64,000 bases of DNA from Pedobacter roseus (GCF_014395225.1 NZ_CP060723.1:1860001-1924000); one strand, 5' to 3'. Positions 32,096 to 41,686 are shown, counted from the first letter of the stretch. Made by a program: numbers and translations. The notes: generated by a model not told the origin, from the letters alone.

Positions 32096-32487
32096 ATGGT
32101 GCTGCCAAACGGAAAAAGGCTTCTGACTACTCAAGGGTTCAGCCCTTGGTATAAGATGATTGCCAAAAACTTTGTTCACGGGGATAGACCGATCCCTTTG
32201 GCAACTGCCCAGAATTATTTTTCATCTCCTGATTCTTCGAAGTATATTTTTACATCGGAAAAGGATAGATCCTTTGATATCGTGCCGGTCAGATCCGAAA
32301 GCTAGACAAGCGGTCGGAGTTTGTAATTGAATCATGGTATAGTCAACTTAATCTTAAGGTTAATGAATTATCAAATGAGCAGATAATTGGCATACTTTCA
32401 ATGACTTCAAACATTGGTAACAATGACAAGAAGAATACAAAAATTAATTTGGCTCCAATTGTTATTTTAATAATGATCAACCCCTAG
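32096..32487 (+). CDS. Hypothetical protein, probably joined across a 1-base deletion
   Basis: An open frame at 32096-32305 is followed at once by a second open frame to 32487 (reading RKLDKRSEFVIESWYSQLN), offset as expected for one lost base near the CC/GG cluster 32285-32288. Joined, it gives about 130 residues with a hydrophobic C terminus (APIVILIMINP). It starts 13 bases after the receptor gene and so may share its transcript. I do not recognise a family. Without the correction only a 69-residue ORF remains. Confidence 0.45.
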
Positions 32488-33272
32488 GCCTAAGATAAGC
32501 TAGTTCGTATACAGGCGAAGGATAGATTTTACCAAGATCTTCGATCTATGTGTCATCAGACCTTGGCAAAATATTAATCAAATGAAGGTCTTTTGACCAC
32601 TGCAGGTGAAAACCGTTTTACAGGAAATAGAAAAAACAGGAGAAGTTCAGGTAAACACTTAACAGGAATAAGAAAAATTGATATGAATAAACAGCCCGAT
32701 TCTATCTTCTACAGCCATGTGTAGAGCCGGTTGTTGCCTGAAGACTGGCTTTTTTGTACTATGAATCTGATCTGTGAAAATATTTTTAACTGATTTTCAG
32801 TCGCTTATTGGGGATTATTCCAAAAGTGGCCACTTGTTTTTCTGCAAAGTGGCCACTTTTTTCGGTTCAAAATGGCCACTGTTTTCGCTTAAAAGTGGTC
32901 AATCGGCTCATTTTAAGCGGTTTTAAGGCTTGTTTAAAGCCAACCTGGTTCAATGGTTGTTTTTGTGCTCAAGGCAGCTTCAGTGGAGCGCTAAAGCGCT
33001 TAAAAATGGTTTTTTTAGAAAGGGTGTTGCTGGAGTTTTTTGTCTGTCGGTTTTTGGATGTAATTGTGCCCCAGAACAGCTTTATTAACTGGATAATCAT
33101 ATCCGGGATGCCGTGGAGCGGAGTTTTGTGCGGATGGAAGGCAGAGCATTGACAAAATTTCTTTTGCGGTGGTTCTGATAGGAATGGATATATTTGGGAC
33201 TCTTCTCAAGATGTCCTGCTCAAAGTCGGGCTAATCTACGGGTGTACAGTTTGGAACGGAATCCTCTGTCTA
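32488..33272. other. Non-coding stretch with IS21-like repeats and decayed sequence
   Basis: About 785 bases with no supported gene. It holds the GTGGCCAC repeat array at 32822-32904; downstream, 32950-33250 reads like decayed coding sequence. A 114-codon ORF at 32808-33152 crosses the repeats and looks accidental. Confidence 0.5.
32822..32904. repeat. Array of AAAGTGGCCACTTT-type repeats (possible IS21-family end)
   Basis: Four spaced copies: AAAAGTGGCCACTT at 32822, AAAGTGGCCACTTTT at 32846, AATGGCCACTG at 32870 and AAAAGTGGTCAATC at 32891. The first two are perfect palindromes. Multiple repeats of this kind, with AAGTGGTCA, occur at the ends of IS21-family elements in Bacteroidota as transposase binding sites. 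No istA/istB gene is present, so this would be a remnant. Confidence 0.55.
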
Positions 33273-34481
33273 CTATTGCCGAAATCCCCAGCGCAAGTTC
33301 TGAAGTGCTGGATGTCCTTTTTTCATGATCTCATTCTGTAATTCTAAATATTCTGTGTTGTACTCGTCAACCGATTTTTTATCCGAAATTTCAAAATCCA
33401 GTGGTTTGATGAAAAAGTACTTCATCGTGTCCAGGTCATAGTTTTCCTTGCAGGAATAGCTGGTGAATAATGCTAAGTTGGCCTGGATGTTTGAGGGGTA
33501 AAGTATTGAGGTAGTTTGAATATCTTTTCCATCGAATTGCGTAGAGGGAAATTTGACCCCATGATAGCCGTTTATTCTAAGGGCCTCTGTCAGGATTTGT
33601 GCTGGTATGTATTCCTCTATAAAAGTTTGCCCGTGGGTTCTTTTGAAAGTACAGATTTGGGTAAGAATGAATTTTTTGAAGTCTCTGATAATATCTTTCA
33701 GGTTTGGACTATAAAGCGGATCGTTGAACTTTGGAATGCCGCCACCAGACCTAATCAGGTTGTTGAGCACGCCGTTGATCAGATTATGGATATGGTTGCT
33801 GACATCATAGATTTTTAATTTTTGGAAAGGTAGCTGAGTGTTTTTGTTGATGGTGTTTTCTATCATTTGATCATAAGCGAATGACGCAATGGCTATCTCA
33901 TTAAAATTGTCCACTGAATGGCGTAGTTCATAGAGTACATCCAATATCGAGGATCCAATGTAAAGTATGGGCTGACCTGAAAAACTGAAACGTTGGTTGC
34001 CGATTAAGAATCTCTTATCAAAGGGGATATGATAGAAGTAGTCCTCACCGATTTTTGCATTACCTTCAGGCTTGGCTCTGCCCTTGTAGAATATCCCGAG
34101 TTCACCGGGGCTGATCACATCTGCTATATCGTACTTTTCAAGTACATCGAAGATGTGTATTGTAGCCTTGTAATGTTTACCATCTATGAATAGTTGGTAG
34201 GATTTTATCAAATCACTAAAAAATTCTTGAAATTCATCTTTTTTGGTCTGTAAGCCTTTATAAGCACCATCTATCCAGTCGTATAAGGTATCTTTGGAAT
34301 GGTATGGCAGATGGTCAAAATATTTAACTTTATGTGCGGATACCAGGTTGTCAAAGGACTCGAAAAATAATTGGTAATAATTTTCCAACGTGTTTTCAAA
34401 ACGGTTGGAGGATTGATCTGAGGCTTTTTCTTTTAGTCTGTACTGAAAGGCGTCGGATAGGAATGTGTTTAAATCATTCAT
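33273..34481 (-). CDS. RES-domain protein (possible NAD+-degrading enzyme)
   Basis: 402 residues. A central segment fits the RES pattern: YKGRAKP, then NQRFSFSGQPILYIGSSILDVLYELR, in which R, the small-residue turn and the Glu in YELR match the conserved Arg/Glu positions. RES proteins such as Xre-RES toxins degrade NAD+. This one is longer than classic RES toxins (about 150-230 aa), with about 120 extra N-terminal and about 130 C-terminal residues, and no Xre-type antitoxin gene is adjacent. It could be a host-defence or stand-alone NAD+-consuming enzyme. An AT repeat lies just before its start codon. Confidence 0.65.
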   Translation of the reverse strand: MNDLNTFLSDAFQYRLKEKASDQSSNRFENTLENYYQLFFESFDNLVSAHKVKYFDHLPYHSKDTLYDWIDGAYKGLQTKKDEFQEFFSDLIKSYQLFIDGKHYKATIHIFDVLEKYDIADVISPGELGIFYKGRAKPEGNAKIGEDYFYHIPFDKRFLIGNQRFSFSGQPILYIGSSILDVLYELRHSVDNFNEIAIASFAYDQMIENTINKNTQLPFQKLKIYDVSNHIHNLINGVLNNLIRSGGGIPKFNDPLYSPNLKDIIRDFKKFILTQICTFKRTHGQTFIEEYIPAQILTEALRINGYHGVKFPSTQFDGKDIQTTSILYPSNIQANLALFTSYSCKENYDLDTMKYFFIKPLDFEISDKKSVDEYNTEYLELQNEIMKKGHPALQNLRWGFRQ

Positions 34482-34489
34482 TTGCTGAG

Positions 34490-34510
34490 TATATATATAT
34501 ATATATATAT
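34490..34510. repeat. (AT)10 microsatellite in front of the RES gene
   Basis: A pure AT dinucleotide run, ending 9 bases before the ATG of the minus-strand RES gene (34481). In this position a length change would alter the leader or promoter spacing. Confidence 0.9.
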
Positions 34511-34694
34511 GGTTAATTTATTTGCAATTTAAAAACTAAAAGCCTTTTGCCAACAACTTACTTGGTTTTGCTAGTGGCAGGCAAAATCTTGTTTTCAAAT
34601 TTTCTACTGTTTTTGCCGGCCTACAGGCAGATCGAAACGCCACTGTATAGGATGGGTAATCATTTCGTTAAAACTGTACCGTTCATTTCCAGCT

Positions 34695-34755
34695 AATATA
34701 CAAACAAAAAATTATACAAACATTTTTGTTTGTATAATTTTTTGTTTGTATAATT
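34695..34755. promoter_or_regulatory. Large AT-rich inverted repeat before the two-ATPase operon
   Basis: Arms of about 28 bases (34695-34722 and 34727-34755), each made of two ATTATACAAACA-like units, are separated by four T. One mismatch region is near the outer end. Promoter-like TATAAT sequences lie inside the right arm, 20-45 bases before the ATG at 34776, so it may be an operator or part of the promoter. It could also form a cruciform. Confidence 0.7.
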
Positions 34756-34775
34756 GTTTTCTAACATTGAGTCAA

Positions 34776-35969
34776 ATGGCAAAACTGCATAATAAAGTCG
34801 GACCGCCTGTTGAAGGAGCGGATTTTTTTGGAAGGGAAAGTGAGGTGAATGACAGCTGGTCGGATCTGGAAGACGGAAACCATCTCCTGATTTCCGCGCC
34901 ACGGAGGATTGGTAAAAGTTCATTGGTGAAGCGTCTCCTTTCTGAGGCCGATAGCCAGGGCTGGAAATCCACTTATGTCGACGTACAGGGGTTAGGAAGC
35001 GAAGTTGAATTTTATAAGGTGTTTACCGAACATCTCAAGAAGGATGGAACAGGCTGGTTCGTGAAAAACAGGCAAAGGGTGCTTGAAGGGATCGGCAATG
35101 TGCTTTCGAAGTTTGAAGTTTCTGTAGCGGCAAACGATATAAATATTAAGCTGTCTTATAACAGCAAAGAAGTTAAGGACCTGCGTGATGGCATAGAGGC
35201 ATTGCTGGAGGGGTGCGGAGATATGCTTATAGCAATTGATGAGCTGCCCTTTTTTCTGGCCAGATTGGAAAAGGAATCCGATGGACCGTTACGCGTTTCG
35301 GATTTTTTACACTGGCTACGTTCTTTCAGGCAAAAAAAGGGCAGTGGGATAAGATGGGTATTCTGTGGCTCCATTGGTCTGGATACTTTTACAGAACGGC
35401 TCAAACTTTCAGGCGCTTTCAATGATGTCCTGAACTTTCCCATAAGTGCGTTTGATGATGCGACCGCGATCAGGTTTTTGATCCAGTTAGGAAGCGATAA
35501 TGGTCTGGCAATTTCCCAAGAGGTGGCAGAACAGATAATAGAGGTAATCGGTTGGCCGCTGCCTTATTTCCTTCAAGCCCATTTTAAACAGTTAAAGCGC
35601 ATCAAATCACAGGATATGAGAAAACCGGTGACATCTGATGAAATAAAACAGGCCTATGCAAATATTATACGTGATACCTCTTCGCTTAAAACATGGGAAG
35701 AAAGGCTGGACGATCAATTGCCATCGTCTGATGCCGGCCATTGCAAGGTAATACTCAAGAATTTATGTAAATCAAAAAAAGGGCTTTCAAGAAAGAAACT
35801 CTTTGATCTGCTATATAATAGTTTTTCGGACGTCCAGAAATGCGAGGATGCATTGGCCTCATATATCGCAATGCTGGACCGTGATGGCTACATTATAGAA
35901 GTTAACGGTAATTATAGCTTCAGATCCCCGCTACTGAGGGATTTTTGGTACAAAATGAAAGTGAGATAG
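34776..35969 (+). CDS. AAA/STAND-type ATPase with C-terminal winged helix
   Basis: About 397 residues from the ATG at 34776; an earlier TTG start is less likely because it falls inside the inverted repeat. The N terminus reads GADFFGRESEV, then Walker A SAPRRIGKSSL (about 40-50) and Walker B MLIAIDELPFF (about 150). The C-terminal part (about 320-397, GLSRKKLFDLLYNSF and DRDGYIIEVNG) looks like a winged helix. The design resembles archaeal-type/Orc1-like ATPases and STAND regulators. No effector domain is fused. The gene ends 4 bases before the next ATPase gene, so the two are almost certainly made together. Confidence 0.8.
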   Translation: MAKLHNKVGPPVEGADFFGRESEVNDSWSDLEDGNHLLISAPRRIGKSSLVKRLLSEADSQGWKSTYVDVQGLGSEVEFYKVFTEHLKKDGTGWFVKNRQRVLEGIGNVLSKFEVSVAANDINIKLSYNSKEVKDLRDGIEALLEGCGDMLIAIDELPFFLARLEKESDGPLRVSDFLHWLRSFRQKKGSGIRWVFCGSIGLDTFTERLKLSGAFNDVLNFPISAFDDATAIRFLIQLGSDNGLAISQEVAEQIIEVIGWPLPYFLQAHFKQLKRIKSQDMRKPVTSDEIKQAYANIIRDTSSLKTWEERLDDQLPSSDAGHCKVILKNLCKSKKGLSRKKLFDLLYNSFSDVQKCEDALASYIAMLDRDGYIIEVNGNYSFRSPLLRDFWYKMKVR

Positions 35970-35973
35970 AGAA

Positions 35974-38900
35974 ATGAAAAATAAAGATAATTTGATTTCG
36001 GTAAACAGCCTGCACTATTTCAATGCGCACACCAGGAGTGCGGAAGATATCGTGAATACTTTTATCGCCCGCAGGTCGGTATTAAAAGAACTTGAAGATG
36101 GTGTGCTTTCTGAACCCAAAAACAGCATTCCCCAGCATTATATGATCATCGGTAGCCGTGGGATGGGAAAAAGCACTTTATTGAGACGTCTGGAGATTTC
36201 CATCAGGTCCGAGCGGTTCCGTGACAAGTTCGTGCCCATACTGTTTCCAGAGGAACAATATAACATCGACAGACTGTCTAAGTTCTGGCTCAACAGCCTG
36301 GATGCGCTTGCCGATAGCCTGGAGATTGAGCAGAAACATGATGAAGCAGATCAGATCGATGCCATTATCCGCGACATGGATAGTGTCTCTAATGAAGAAC
36401 GGCTTACTGAAATGGCCTATGATGCCCTTATGGAAATATGTAAAAAGATGGGAAGGCGTGCGGTTTTCCTATTGGACAACATTGACATTCTTTTCGAGGG
36501 TATTTCTCCCGATGAACAGTTCAAGCTCCGCAAAGTCATTACCGAAAACGGTGCGCCGATTTTTATCGCGGCGAGTACAAACAATCCTGCGGAAAGCCAG
36601 GACTATGATGCGGCATTTTATGATGCATTCGACAACATTTACCTGGAAAGGCTCAGCCAGATTGAAATGCGGGAACTTTTGCTTTATCTCGCCGAGCGGA
36701 CAGGGGAAGACAAGAGTTTTGAAGCTATATACGAAAAGACCGGTCAGCTTGATGCACTGCACAACCTCACGGGTGGTAATCCTAGGATAGCGGTTTTTAT
36801 GTTTCATCTTATCGCAAATGGACTTAGTGATAAGATTTTTGAAAACCTGAACGCTTTGCTCGATGTAATCACTCCGCTTTATAAGGCAAATTTTGAACAG
36901 CTCAGCAAACAGGCACAGGTGATTGTCGATGCCCTGGCATTGAACTGGGATCCCAGTGACCTGGATACTTTAAGCAGGGCAACCAGGCTGGAAAATAATC
37001 AGCTCAGCTCGCAGCTTGAGCGCTTGATCAAACAGGGATGGGTAGAACGGGGGAACAGATTTTCGGTTGAAAAAAACAAGATGCTCGGAAAGGTGAAAAA
37101 TTATGCGGTGAGGGAGCGTTTTTTCAATATCTGGTACATCATGCGCCGTGCCAGCCGAAGACAGCGGGGAGACCTGAAAAGCCTTACCTGTTTTTTGGAA
37201 ACCTTCTATACGCCCCAACATCTGGATATTGAGAAGCAGCGTATTATCCAGTTGCTCAGGGAAAATCTTGATAGCGACAGGATTACCTATGCGCTGGCGC
37301 TTTCCAAAGCCTTCAACAAAGGTAAATACAACCAGATGGAAGAAGAAATTTACAGAGAGGTCCTTTCAAAAACGAAGGGCGACCTGGGAGAGATTTCGAA
37401 ATACCTTGATCCGGATATTATTCCGCATGAGGTTCTGGCCGATTTCATGAGTGGAAATACCGACCTGCTTTTTGATTACATTCAGATCCTGATGGAAAAA
37501 GGTGAGTACCAAAAACTGGAAAAACTGCTCCTGTGCATGATCGATATGGAAAAATTTTCCGATAGTGCTTATCTGAATGTCAAACTTGGACAGGTGTATA
37601 AGGAGCTTGACAATATTTCGCAGGCAGAAAAACACTATGCTACTGCTCTCGATATTGATCCTGAGGATGCATGGGCGCACTCGCACATGGCGAGGTTAAA
37701 GGAGGAACTAGGGAAACTTGATGAGGCAGAAACAAATTACGTCAAAGCAGCTGGCCTATCTGATGACCCGTTCTATCCATGGTTATTGGCAGAATTTTAT
37801 CTCAAAAATGGAAAAGAAGAAAAAGGGGAAGAAATATTGAAGGAGGTAGTTGAACTGCATCCTAAATATGTCCATGCGATAAATTCACTGGCATTTTACT
37901 ACATGAGCGGTACCAAGCTCGATAAAGCGATTGATATGCTTCAAAGGGTAGTTGATCTGGGGGATGCACCCGCGGATGCCTATTATTTTTTGGGCCGTTG
38001 CCAATGGTCTGAAAAGAGCGGGGACGCCCTTGATAACTTTGCGGCTGCTGTGCAGTTAGCTCCTGATGCTGCTAATTACTGGTTTTATCTGGGGTTATGC
38101 CAACGGGAAAAAGGTCAGGTGGAACAGGCTCAGATCTCCTATGAGAAAGCCATTGAACTGGAACCTGATAACGTTGACTATGTTGCAGGGTATGGCAGGT
38201 TTCTAGCTGCGTGCAAAGAAGATTTTCAGAAAGCGGCAAAAGTGTTTTATCGTGCAATAGAAATTAAGCCGTCTGCCAAATTATATTTGCAGCTAGCTGC
38301 CTCAGTTTCCGTTCTAGCAAGGCATGAGGAAGCCGTATGGGCCTTTAAGAAAGCGATAAGTCTTAAGAAGGATTATGCAGAAGCCTATGCGGGACTTGCG
38401 ATGCATCAGGAGATATTTTTAAAGCAAATTGATCCTGCCTTGAAGAATTACAGGAAAGCGCTCAAGCTTGATCCTGAACAGGATGAGGTGTGGTATTTTT
38501 ACGGAAATTTGCTACAGTATAAAATTGGGGATTTCAAGGAGGCAAGATTAGCTTATGAAAAGTCGATTTCCATAGCTGAACCTGATATAGACGTGATTGA
38601 TGATTATGTCATACTGTTAAGGGACAGGATTGGGCTTAGAGAGGAGGCATTCGCTATATTTGAGCAACATCAGCAGCTTTTCAGCCGGGACGGTTTTTCA
38701 AGGGGTTTGCAGCAGGCACTTTTTGCCCTTTATGACCATAATCTTGGCGATGCAAAAAAACACTGGATGACCGCGCTTAAGTTTGAGGGTGAAATAAGTG
38801 AGGGAAGGTTGGAAGCTTTATGGCGTGCAGCCGCTACGGCATCACAGCTGGGTTTTACCGATACCCTCGCGCTGGTTTTTGAAGAAAGTGGTAAGGACAG

Positions 38901-39045
38901 GGAATTGCGACCGGTATATGAGGCAATCAAAGCATTAATTGCCGGTTCTACGGATTATTTTCTGAACATAGCACCCGAAGTTGCTGATACTGCCATGCAA
39001 CTATATGTGCAGATGAAAAATTATCAGGAGATGGGCGGCCACTAG
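35974..39045 (+). CDS. ATPase with winged helix and long TPR array
   Basis: 1023 residues. The N-terminal ATPase domain has Walker A IIGSRGMGKSTLL (about 58-70) and Walker B AVFLLDNIDILF (about 163-174), then a winged-helix region ending in VRERFFNIWYIMRRAS (about 375-390), the usual end of STAND-like ATPases. From about residue 525 to 900 there are repeated TPR units, for example KHYATALDIDPEDAWAHSHM and NYRKALKLDPEQDEVWYFYG. The layout is that of a sensor or scaffold: TPRs to bind a partner, ATPase to switch. With the smaller ATPase 4 bases upstream, it forms a two-gene system with no assigned role that I know of. Confidence 0.8.
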   Translation: MKNKDNLISVNSLHYFNAHTRSAEDIVNTFIARRSVLKELEDGVLSEPKNSIPQHYMIIGSRGMGKSTLLRRLEISIRSERFRDKFVPILFPEEQYNIDRLSKFWLNSLDALADSLEIEQKHDEADQIDAIIRDMDSVSNEERLTEMAYDALMEICKKMGRRAVFLLDNIDILFEGISPDEQFKLRKVITENGAPIFIAASTNNPAESQDYDAAFYDAFDNIYLERLSQIEMRELLLYLAERTGEDKSFEAIYEKTGQLDALHNLTGGNPRIAVFMFHLIANGLSDKIFENLNALLDVITPLYKANFEQLSKQAQVIVDALALNWDPSDLDTLSRATRLENNQLSSQLERLIKQGWVERGNRFSVEKNKMLGKVKNYAVRERFFNIWYIMRRASRRQRGDLKSLTCFLETFYTPQHLDIEKQRIIQLLRENLDSDRITYALALSKAFNKGKYNQMEEEIYREVLSKTKGDLGEISKYLDPDIIPHEVLADFMSGNTDLLFDYIQILMEKGEYQKLEKLLLCMIDMEKFSDSAYLNVKLGQVYKELDNISQAEKHYATALDIDPEDAWAHSHMARLKEELGKLDEAETNYVKAAGLSDDPFYPWLLAEFYLKNGKEEKGEEILKEVVELHPKYVHAINSLAFYYMSGTKLDKAIDMLQRVVDLGDAPADAYYFLGRCQWSEKSGDALDNFAAAVQLAPDAANYWFYLGLCQREKGQVEQAQISYEKAIELEPDNVDYVAGYGRFLAACKEDFQKAAKVFYRAIEIKPSAKLYLQLAASVSVLARHEEAVWAFKKAISLKKDYAEAYAGLAMHQEIFLKQIDPALKNYRKALKLDPEQDEVWYFYGNLLQYKIGDFKEARLAYEKSISIAEPDIDVIDDYVILLRDRIGLREEAFAIFEQHQQLFSRDGFSRGLQQALFALYDHNLGDAKKHWMTALKFEGEISEGRLEALWRAAATASQLGFTDTLALVFEESGKDRELRPVYEAIKALIAGSTDYFLNIAPEVADTAMQLYVQMKNYQEMGGH

Positions 39046-39157
39046 TTCGCTATTTGTGCTAGATAAGTGTTGCAGGATTTTTCCACGCATTTGTTTGGTC
39101 CAGGTCGAACCATGCAAACTATTTTAATACATTTTTCGCCTAGCGCGTTTATTCAAG

Positions 39158-39205
39158 CAGCGGAACATTCGCCGAAAAGGCGAAGTTCCGCTTTATTTTT
39201 ATCCA
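39158..39205 (+). terminator. Rho-independent terminator of the two-ATPase operon
   Basis: A GC-rich stem, AGCGGAAC(A)TTCGCC / GGCGAAGTTCCGCT with loop GAAAA and a one-base bulge, is followed by TTTATTTTTAT. It lies about 115 bases after the ATPase-TPR stop codon. The remaining bases up to 39422 hold no gene I can support. Confidence 0.85.
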
Positions 39206-39422
39206 GAATCGTGGGGAATTGTAAATCTTTTAAGACTTAATGGTTGGCACATTTACGTTGAGTCATTTTAACGGATTTACCGGCAGCTGGAAAAGGTTTT
39301 GATGTTGAGTTCCAGTGAGCGGAAAGGGAATCCTATGTTTTGCGTTTTTTTTCTGTTACAAACCGCCATTGATAAACAACCGCGCTTATTTTTACTCTTG
39401 CATCGCCTTTAAGCCATTGAAT

Positions 39423-40883
39423 ATGAAAAAAAGCTATTTTTTAACAGTTTTAGCCATATTTAGTTTTAGCGTGGCTTTTGGCCAGGCCTGCAACTGTGAG
39501 GCCAATTTTGAGTGGGTCAAAAGTACCTTTGAGCAGAACGATGCGGGTTTTAAGTACGTGATCGATACCAAGGGCAGGCAGGCCTACCAAGAGCATAACC
39601 AGAGGATACTTGCCAAAACCGGAACGGTGAAAACCCTAACGGATTGTACACCTATTTTGTACGAGTGGCTTACGTTTTTCCGCTCGGGCCATATTGCCAT
39701 CAAGCTCAAAGCCCAAAACGGGGTCAATGGAAATACACCGGCTTCGACCGTTTCGGATAAGGTTTTTCCGGACTGGGAAAAGGTAAATGTTGATCTGGAC
39801 AGTTTTAAAACCTATCTTTTGGCAAAAAAGGAGATAGATTATGAGGGGATTTGGGATTCTGCTCCCTATCAGATCGGGATCAAGAAGATCAATGGGGAAT
39901 ATTTAGGGTTCATCATACAGTCCGGGGCACCCAATTGGAGCAGGGGGCAGGTAAAACTTAAAATCACGCCTGGCAGGGATTCGGTCAGTTCCGTTTTTTA
40001 TTCGCGCGACCATTCTGCCAATAAATCAGTGGACGTAGTGCTCATGGGAAAGGACAACCTGAGGATCGGTAATTTTTCATTGCACAGGGTATTTCCGGAG
40101 TTAAGGGAGGAAAAAGAAATTGCTGCCTATTTGAAATTACTCAGTGCCGCCAGGCCCTATCTGGAGGAGCTCAACAAAACAACGCTTTACCTCAGGATCC
40201 CCTCTTTTCAGCCGGGTTCCAAAAAGGATATCGACAGTATTGTCCAGGCCAACAAGGCAAAGATCCTGAAAACGGCCAATCTCATTATCGATATCAGGAG
40301 CGGTACCGGGGGGAGCGATGCGAGTTACCAAAGTCTGATCCCGTTGATTTATACCGGTCCGATACGCACCGTTGGGGTCGAGTACCTTTCTACCAGACTG
40401 AACAACCAAAGGATGCTGGATTTTATCAACAAGCCGGAATTTGGTGCCAGTGAGGCAGATAAAAAATGGGCAAAAGCGTCCTATGATAAATTAAATGCCC
40501 GGCTTGGCGAATTCGTTAACCTTGATTCCGCTGTAGTCAGCGTGGAAAAGCTTGGTGCTGTATCTGCCTATCCCAAAAATGTCGGGATCATTATCAATGA
40601 GGGAAACGGAAGTACGGATGAACAGTTCCTGCTGGCGGCAAAACAGAGCAGGAAAGTGAAATTGTTCGGCGTGACCACATTTGGGGTACTGGATATTTCG
40701 AATATGTATTTTGTAGATTCACCCTGCAAGGAGTTTGAACTGGGGTATTCATTGACCAAGAGTATGCGGATCCCTGATTTCACAATAGACGCCAAGGGGA
40801 TACAGCCGGATTATTTTATAGACAGGAGTATCCCAAAATACAAATGGGTTGACTATGTAAACGGGGTGTTGAATGAAAAGTAA
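39423..40883 (+). CDS. Exported S41-family peptidase-like protein
   Basis: 486 residues from the ATG at 39423, chosen because a signal peptide (cut after VAFGQ) starts there; the open frame extends upstream to 39315. The C-terminal half has the S41 (tail-specific protease) core: LRIPSF, NLIIDIRSGTGGSDASY and GIIINEGNGSTDEQFLLAAKQ, where the Ser of GNGST is in the nucleophile position. No PDZ domain is evident. Many such proteins in Bacteroidota are uncharacterised periplasmic peptidases or lipoproteins. It stands alone. Confidence 0.82.
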   Translation: MKKSYFLTVLAIFSFSVAFGQACNCEANFEWVKSTFEQNDAGFKYVIDTKGRQAYQEHNQRILAKTGTVKTLTDCTPILYEWLTFFRSGHIAIKLKAQNGVNGNTPASTVSDKVFPDWEKVNVDLDSFKTYLLAKKEIDYEGIWDSAPYQIGIKKINGEYLGFIIQSGAPNWSRGQVKLKITPGRDSVSSVFYSRDHSANKSVDVVLMGKDNLRIGNFSLHRVFPELREEKEIAAYLKLLSAARPYLEELNKTTLYLRIPSFQPGSKKDIDSIVQANKAKILKTANLIIDIRSGTGGSDASYQSLIPLIYTGPIRTVGVEYLSTRLNNQRMLDFINKPEFGASEADKKWAKASYDKLNARLGEFVNLDSAVVSVEKLGAVSAYPKNVGIIINEGNGSTDEQFLLAAKQSRKVKLFGVTTFGVLDISNMYFVDSPCKEFELGYSLTKSMRIPDFTIDAKGIQPDYFIDRSIPKYKWVDYVNGVLNEK

Positions 40884-40975
40884 AAAGGAGGTGATCGGGT
40901 ATTGGCCGGGAATACTTTCAGCTAACCGTTTTTGTTATGGCACGGATAAACATATTGGCCAATGGAAATGATCAG

Positions 40976-41145
40976 TCTCGGGGATTGTAGTTTTTTGGGG
41001 GTGAACAAATCAAGGGACACGGTGAAGCTTTATCGCAAGGTGGCCAAAGGAAAAAGGCGATAGCAATGTTCAAAAAGCAGCTGGTGATTAACCCTGGAAT
41101 GAGGGGCCGAAGCAGACACTGGAGAAAATGTTGGGCGGGCAATAA
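40976..41145 (+). pseudogene. Decayed C-terminal gene fragment
   Basis: Only frame changes give sensible protein here. One frame reads KKAIAMFKKQLVINPG and the next continues NEGPKQTLEKMLGGQ before a stop. This resembles the TPR-like tail found at the end of exported serine-hydrolase proteins. No upstream part survives, so it is a remnant. The rest of the 40884-41686 interval has no gene I would defend. Confidence 0.4.
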
Positions 41146-41178
41146 TTGTGCTATCCTGAGACTGTAATGCGCTGGCCG

Positions 41179-41415
41179 TTAATAGGCCGGTAAGAAGATT
41201 TCGCTTGGTGTATCACAAGGAAAGTAGGTTATGGCCTCAAGGTCGGCGGACTTTAGTGTAAACAACATGGCCGGAGCAGCGTGAACTGTCCGGCCTAAAA
41301 AACAAAATAATTTCGATGTCGAAATATTACTCCTTGGCACCCATCCGGGATACCTTAATTTACAATAAGGGATGAGCATAGCGGTGCAGCATCCGCCGGC
41401 ACCGCAAATAGCCAC
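41179..41415 (-). CDS. Small ORF of unknown validity
   Basis: 78 codons with a cysteine-rich N terminus (ICGAGGCC). I see no leader, no ribosome-binding site and no recognised family. It is listed only because it is the longest frame in an otherwise empty 800-base gap; it is probably not a gene. Confidence 0.15.
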   Translation of the reverse strand: MAICGAGGCCTAMLIPYCKLRYPGWVPRSNISTSKLFCFLGRTVHAAPAMLFTLKSADLEAITYFPCDTPSEIFLPAY

Positions 41416-41686
41416 TAATCATTACTAACTTCTGATAGCCCATGATGTGATGAAACATTTGATCTTTGGCAGACCGGGATATCTCTATTAAACTGGCGCA
41501 AAGATGCGGATGCTGGAGGGATGGGAAAAGGTTATGTTTAAGATAAGTCCGTTGGTTTTTTTTAGGTTGGTTTGGCAGGATTTAATTTGGAACTGACCGA
41601 CATGCTTAACGGTTGAGGAAATACAATTTCATTTGGCCAAAGGTGTAAAATGGTTTTTAGCCTTTGGCCTAATATTTATTCTGCTT

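Noticed and set aside
32808-33152. 114-codon ORF across the GTGGCCAC repeats
   Set aside because: It is an accidental open frame: its N-terminal part encodes only the repeats, and there is no start context or family match.
34490-34510. CRISPR-like or tandem-array meaning of the AT tract
   Set aside because: It is a simple dinucleotide run. No spaced direct repeats of CRISPR type were seen anywhere in the window.
41179-41415. Cys-rich 78-codon ORF as a lanthipeptide-like precursor
   Set aside because: There is no leader motif, no modification gene nearby and no paralog; kept only as a low-confidence ORF.
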